From Proteromonas lacertae (Eukaryota; Sar; Bigyra; Opalinata; Proteromonadidae): a DNA stretch of 63,048 nucleotides. A program made the position numbers and the translations under genes. Location: the NCBI GenBank assembly GCA_002245135.1, contig NGBS01000913.1:1-63048 (forward strand). Direction: 5' to 3'. Below, piece after piece: positions 58,504 to 63,048 of the stretch. Under the pieces are notes generated by a model that saw only the letters and a list, made by a program, of their open reading frames with translations, made no database searches and was not told the origin of the DNA. Numbering within the stretch: position 1 is the stretch's first letter; each line of letters begins with the position of its first letter.

Positions 58504-59173
58504 ATGAAAGATAAAGCAAAAAAGATAAAAAAGTTAGAAATAGAAAATCCATATAAAACAACATTGTATATTCATCTGCTGTATTTATTAGACCTCAAAT
58601 TCCAGAATCTGAGAGTGAAATCTATTTAGAGAAAATCAAACAGTATAATATTTGAAGTAAATGATTGATGATATATAGTAATCTATTACCTATTTTATGT
58701 GAATATTTTGAAAGAAGAAAAAGAGTTAAAAAAGTGAAAGAGAATGAGAGTGATGATTTTATTCCATTGCCAATAAAGAAATCAAATAATGAGAAGATAT
58801 GTGTGATAGGTATAAATGAATGTTTGAGATGTGTGGAGAATAAAAACCCTTTAATAGTAATAATAAATGCTCAACTTGAGTATATATATAATGAAACTGA
58901 TATAATTTGAATAGACCATTGTATATGATAAATCATTTAGTGTTATTGTGTTGTTTAAAGAATATAAAAGTGTTATCAATTCCAAATTCAAGTTTTGAAG
59001 TTTCAAAGATATTGAAAATCCATCGATTTTCATCATTTTGTTTATTGGAAGAGTGTTTGAATAATGTAGATGATAAATTTGTAGAATGTATTCGTTTGTT
59101 GTTAAAAGTTGGAAAGATTCCAAATAGTAAATGGATTCATGAGATAAAGAATAATATAAATACTAATAGTTGA
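58504..59173 (+). CDS. RPP38: RNase P/MRP subunit Rpp38-like (L7Ae fold), copy 2
   Basis: Same gene as 47996-48665, inverted, and probably the original. Introns at 58566-58591 (26 nt), 58643-58678 (36 nt) and 58880-58914 (35 nt) give one frame: KKLEIENPYKTTL, PQIPESESEIYLEKIKH, NLLPILCEYFERRKR...IGINECLRCVENKNPLIVIINAQLE, PLYMINHLVLLCCLKNIK...IHRFSSFCLLEECL. The NPY...start and LLxxLxxxLxRRKRxKK helix are like Rpp38; the rest is the L7Ae RNA-binding fold. Diverges from neuroguidin and is followed 105 bp later by tRNA-Ala, itself an RNase P substrate, though that neighbourhood may be chance. Confidence 0.85.
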
Positions 59174-59277
59174 TGTGTTAATTTGTGTTTATATTGAATA
59201 AAATGAAAAAATGAAAATAAAAAGAAAGAAAAAGAGATTGTGAAGATTAAATATGAAAAAATTAATAAAATTTATGT

Positions 59278-59350
59278 GGGGATGTAGCTCAGATGGTAGA
59301 GCGCTCGCTTAGCATGCGAGAGGTAAGGGGATCGATGCCCCTCATCTCCA
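59278..59350 (+). tRNA. tRNA-Ala(AGC), copy 3
   Basis: 73 nt, anticodon AGC in loop TTAGCAT, internal promoter boxes TAGCTCAGATGG (A box) and GATCGATGCCC (B box), G3:U70 pair. Followed within 20 bp by a T-run (TTTTCTTTTT) that would end RNA polymerase III transcription. Confidence 0.96.
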
Positions 59351-59468
59351 ATTTTCTTTTTATTTTTCTTTCTTTTTTTCTTTATCTATCTTTATTCTAT
59401 ACACATTTTTATTTTTAATAATCAAACAAACACACTTTTTAAAATACATAGAAAATATAATATTTAAT

Positions 59469-62400
59469 TTAACACTCAGAATAATCAGAATCTTTTTCAT
59501 ACGCTTTTATGGTAGATTTCTTTACCTTTTTAGCTTTGATAACTGGCATTGTAGATGTTTTTCTTCTTTTTGCTTTCTTTGATTGGTTTTCATCACCATC
59601 ACCACCGTAATTCTCCATCAAACCATCATACTCCATATATATTGATTGACAATCATCCAAAGTAGTAGGCAAAACAAATTCTTTAATATAATTCTCTCCT
59701 CTTTTATGATCTTTTGATATTGCTGTTTCTCTAGACTTTGCTTGATTATAAATATCAAAATCAGCAATATTTTTGGGTTGTAATTTATAATCTGATTTTA
59801 AACTAGATCTCAATAACAATAAGGATATGAATTTACAAGATTCTACTGCAAAACTGATAACATTATCAAGAGGTTCATCTTCTTCATTTTCCTCAGTAAA
59901 TATTTGAGATAATTGATAATAAGAATTAGTTGAATTTAATGATACTTCTGAATCAATAAGTGATATAATACATATAGGCTCTTCTTCAACAAGATATTTG
60001 ATTGAATATAACAGATTACATAAAAATGATAAGTATTTTAAATCTGATTTATTGATTGCAACTGTTGTTTCATTTATTGCTGTTTTTAAGAATTGATTTC
60101 TACTGGATAATTTAGGATGAATACAATACTCATAACTATATAAAGAATATAATAATAATATAAATACAAATAATCAAATAAACAACTTTTATTATAATTA
60201 ACTTCATATCTATCAAACACTTTCATTTGATATTCATACGCTTTTTGTAGTATTAAACTATAAGAACATTCCCAAGTATTTCCAGAAATTTCTTTAATAT
60301 TGTACAATCTTGTATTACATATTTCATGTATTGAAGTATATTCTAAATCGAATAAACACATTATTATATATGGAATAATCCTAATTGAAGGTAATATTCC
60401 ACTCTTATCAAATGATATTAACATATCTGCAGCAAGATATCTTACATCCTCTATAAAATAACAACAACATATATACTATTTTTATAGAATAAAACATCAA
60501 TTATTGAATTTAATAATGATCCAAATACGACTGTAAATATATTGATAGCTTTATGACAATTCTTTATTCTCTATATATAATTATATAATATTATATTTAA
60601 TATACAATTTGTATTTCACTTTGATTGGATTGAGTTATATATGATAATGAATTTGCTCTTTTACTTTCATTTTTCAGTAAAGTATTTAATGAATATAACA
60701 CTGCTATTGGAATTGTTGGATTTGAATGTTTTAATGATTTAATGATTATTTCTTTAGTGATATCTTCAGTAAATACTTGAGGAATTACTGCAAATAATAA
60801 ACATAACGACTATATATATATTTAAATATATTATTATTATATTATATACAGTGATTGATTTTAGTTGTATATTATCAGATGATGACTTATTCATATAAAA
60901 TTCCTGACAGATCTTAGCACATTCTAATAATAATGGTTCTAATGAACTCATATTCTTACTATAATAATAATAATAATATAAATACACTGTAAATGTAATA
61001 GAACCTCCCATATCACCAATTATACTCAACGCTCTTAACATTTTCATTTCTCCTGATGTTTTATCTTTTAATACCTTCTTACATACATCTAATAGAGTAA
61101 TTACAAGTGTCACATCATTATCACAATTACATAATAATAATGACAAACATCGACAACTTAATCTTACAATTTCAGGAGATTTATTACTCATTATAGTGAT
61201 GTATAATGATTTGCCAATTGGTATTATTATATCATGTGGAATAACAAGTGGTTGGTGTTGAAATACTTTATCAAATAGTAATAAAGTATATTTATATATA
61301 TTATTGTATAATTCCACTTCATTTTTATTATTTTTATCAAATCCTAAGTCTTCAATTGATGTAGTAATATAGATGGATAATATTCCAATATATTGAATAA
61401 ATAATTCAGTACTAATATCGGCAAAGATTCCTAATATAAAAAACAATGAAATAATTTCATTATTCTTTGTAGAAGTATATTTATCCAACTTATTAATAAT
61501 TATTCTAATGACACATTGAACTATGGATAATGAATCAGCTAATTCAGAGCTTGAAGGATACAAACCTGATTCTTCTGATAATATATATTTGATTGACTTT
61601 AATAGTGTTGAATTGATTGAATTATATTTGAATAATTGAGAGAATATACTAATAATTCTATTCGTGTGAGATTCTAAGAATAAACTATTCATCTTTTCAT
61701 TCTTTTCTATACATTCTTTTATTGATTTATAGGTTTTACTATTGGGTGATGTAATTATTACATTTTTATTGCTTTTGACTGTATAATTCCAATCAGATGG
61801 TAAAGAATATGGCGAACAAGAATCAAACCAAATCATTTTAATAAAATTATATACCAAATTCTTAAACTTTATGTCTTGAAAAGGATCTTTTATTATATTC
61901 ATAAATTGTATAAATATTGATAGTTGAAAATCACTATCTGGATTTCTATATATCAATTGTCTCACCAATTCTAAGGAATGTTTCTTTACTGAGTAACCAG
62001 GATCAATTAATAGATCAATAATATGTGGAAAGTATAATTCAATATATTCTTCACTACTGAAGATATATTCACCTATTAACATTACTGATGCATCTCTTAC
62101 ACTACTTTTTGGATCTTTTAAACATGAAACTATTAATTTCTATATATGTATAAATAAATATAAATAATATACAGTTAAAATATCATGTCCAACTCTATTT
62201 TCATTGTTTTCTATAATTGTTCTAATCCCTTTAATAGCTTCTGATCTTATCTTTGGATATTGTGAACTTAATGACTTGTTTAATATCATAACAATTAATG
62301 TTTTACACTTTAACCATATACTATTTCTCATTAGCTGTAATATATAGAAAATAATGTCATTTTCATTCAATATATCAGTAATAAAGAATTGTGGTAAAGT

Positions 62401-63048
62401 TGAGATATTCTTCATAAAATCATAAAATGAGAAATCTTTACAGTTTTCTTCTTGGGAATATTGATATAAATAATAATTCCTTGCTATCTTATATTCAATA
62501 GAATTATAGTGATTGTATTGCCAAGCACAGTAATGTAATAATATTTGTCTATTAATGAATGTATTTGAATATTTCACTTTCTTTATAGCTCTCTTTTTAA
62601 ATTTCTCATTTTTAATCAAATTTTTTACCGTTTCAATTTCTTTCATAGCTGTATTATAACAATTACATCTTTTACATTTCCAATTATCCATTGATTCTGA
62701 TAAATAAATACATTTTCGATGGAATATTCTTTTACAGTCTATACATTTTATATCTGATTTTATATTGAAATGAATAATATTTTCATTACAACAACTATAT
62801 ATTGTATCTATAACTTCATTACTATCATTATTATTATTATTATTATTAGGAAATACTTCTAATCCATCGATTTTATCCTTCAATATTTGCATACTATCAC
62901 ATATTCTAGCTAATATCTTTAAATGAATTGCATTTATATATTTATCTTCTTAATCATCGATGACATTATATGTAAATAAATTATTAACATTCTTTCAGCT
63001 AGTGGCCACATTGGATCGCTAATAACTTCTAATAAATCTGAATAAAAT
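59469..63048 (-). CDS. SCC2: Cohesin loader Scc2/NIPBL with PHD finger (5' end outside)
   Basis: HEAT-repeat subunit of the Scc2-Scc4 complex that loads cohesin on DNA. The visible part has about eight exons with short introns. From the right: WPLAERMLIIYLHI, ILARICDSM, a PHD-type zinc finger (SCC...CIDCKRIFHRKC...WKCKRC, 62800-62660), NRQILLHYCAWQ, then the family's HEAT core with SSVRDASVMLIGEYI (across an intron at about 62108-62160), GYSVKKHSLELVRQLI, DPFQDIKFKNLVYNFIKMIWF, and the C-terminal repeats down to the basic tail KKAKRRKTSTMP...SEC at 59469. A PHD finger in Scc2 is known from plants. Near 62950 the frame changes without a clear intron, so the first visible exon join is uncertain. 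Confidence 0.85.

Larger units (their letters stand above)
58442..59463. repeat. Inverted duplication, right arm (Rpp38 + tRNA-Ala)
   Basis: Partner of 47706-48727. It contains the Rpp38-like gene, 100 bp of spacer, tRNA-Ala and about 100 bp beyond it, stopping close to the stop codon of Scc2. Because this copy keeps the divergent promoter with neuroguidin, it is probably the donor. Confidence 0.88.

Noticed and set aside
1-63048. Ciliate-type genetic code, suggested by tiny introns and A+T richness
   Set aside because: Long frames end at TAA or TGA where the protein families end, and coding exons lack in-frame TAA/TAG/TGA, so the standard code fits.
1-63048. CRISPR arrays, bacterial operons, riboswitches
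   Set aside because: No regularly spaced direct repeats or bacterial signals; the window is clearly eukaryotic.

Overview
This is eukaryotic nuclear DNA from a very A+T-rich microbial eukaryote. Evidence: three tRNA-Ala genes with eukaryotic features, core eukaryotic genes (26S proteasome Rpt2, AP-2 mu, otubain, cohesin loader Scc2, neuroguidin/Lcp5, RNase P/MRP Rpp38), and spliceosomal introns in most genes. The introns are tiny (about 23-45 nt), nearly all GTAT...TAG. TAA and TGA both act as stops and long frames are open, so the standard code fits. I cannot name the species; a likely axonemal protein hints at a flagellated stage.

Layout. 1 to about 5.3 kb: right-hand part of a Polinton-like virus-type fossil (capsid, packaging ATPase and accessory parts), running off the left edge. 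5.3-9.7 kb (minus): one channel gene encoding two complete K+-channel modules, each with a cyclic-nucleotide-binding domain. 9.7-18.3 kb: mobile-element zone with a 622-bp foldback element and a 6.8-kb Mutator-like (MULE) transposon with 2.3-kb terminal inverted repeats, transposase and a likely 10-bp target duplication. 18.4-21.4 kb: a broken partial copy of AP-2 mu, the intact AP-2 mu gene and an otubain deubiquitinase. 21.5-30.3 kb (minus): one giant, many-intron HEAT/ARM-like gene I cannot name. 30.4-33.9 kb: three tandem GT10 fucosyltransferase genes. 34.9-37.7 kb: divergent sphingomyelin-synthase-like and Rpt2 genes. 37.9-46.0 kb: a large secreted triplicate-repeat/EGF protein, a divergent Hsp70-like ATPase, a tRNA-Ala and a 13-finger C2H2 protein. 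46.2-47.7 kb: an unknown small gene and a likely axonemal protein. 47.7-59.5 kb: two inverted ~1-kb copies of an [Rpp38 + tRNA-Ala] cassette, enclosing a BTB-BACK-SPRY gene, an ABCG pseudogene, a SPRY relic, a pseudokinase-LRR gene and neuroguidin. 59.5 kb to the right edge (minus): Scc2/NIPBL with a PHD finger, 5' end outside the window.

The genes do not form one pathway. Most are housekeeping genes (proteolysis, endocytosis, ribosome and tRNA biogenesis, cohesin loading) mixed with surface/glycan genes and repeatedly duplicated or decayed families. The most unusual items are the two-module channel, the ultra-short introns, the long-TIR MULE whose TIR carries the transposase start, and the inverted Rpp38-tRNA duplication. 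Exon limits were worked out by eye from frame continuity and GT...AG signals.
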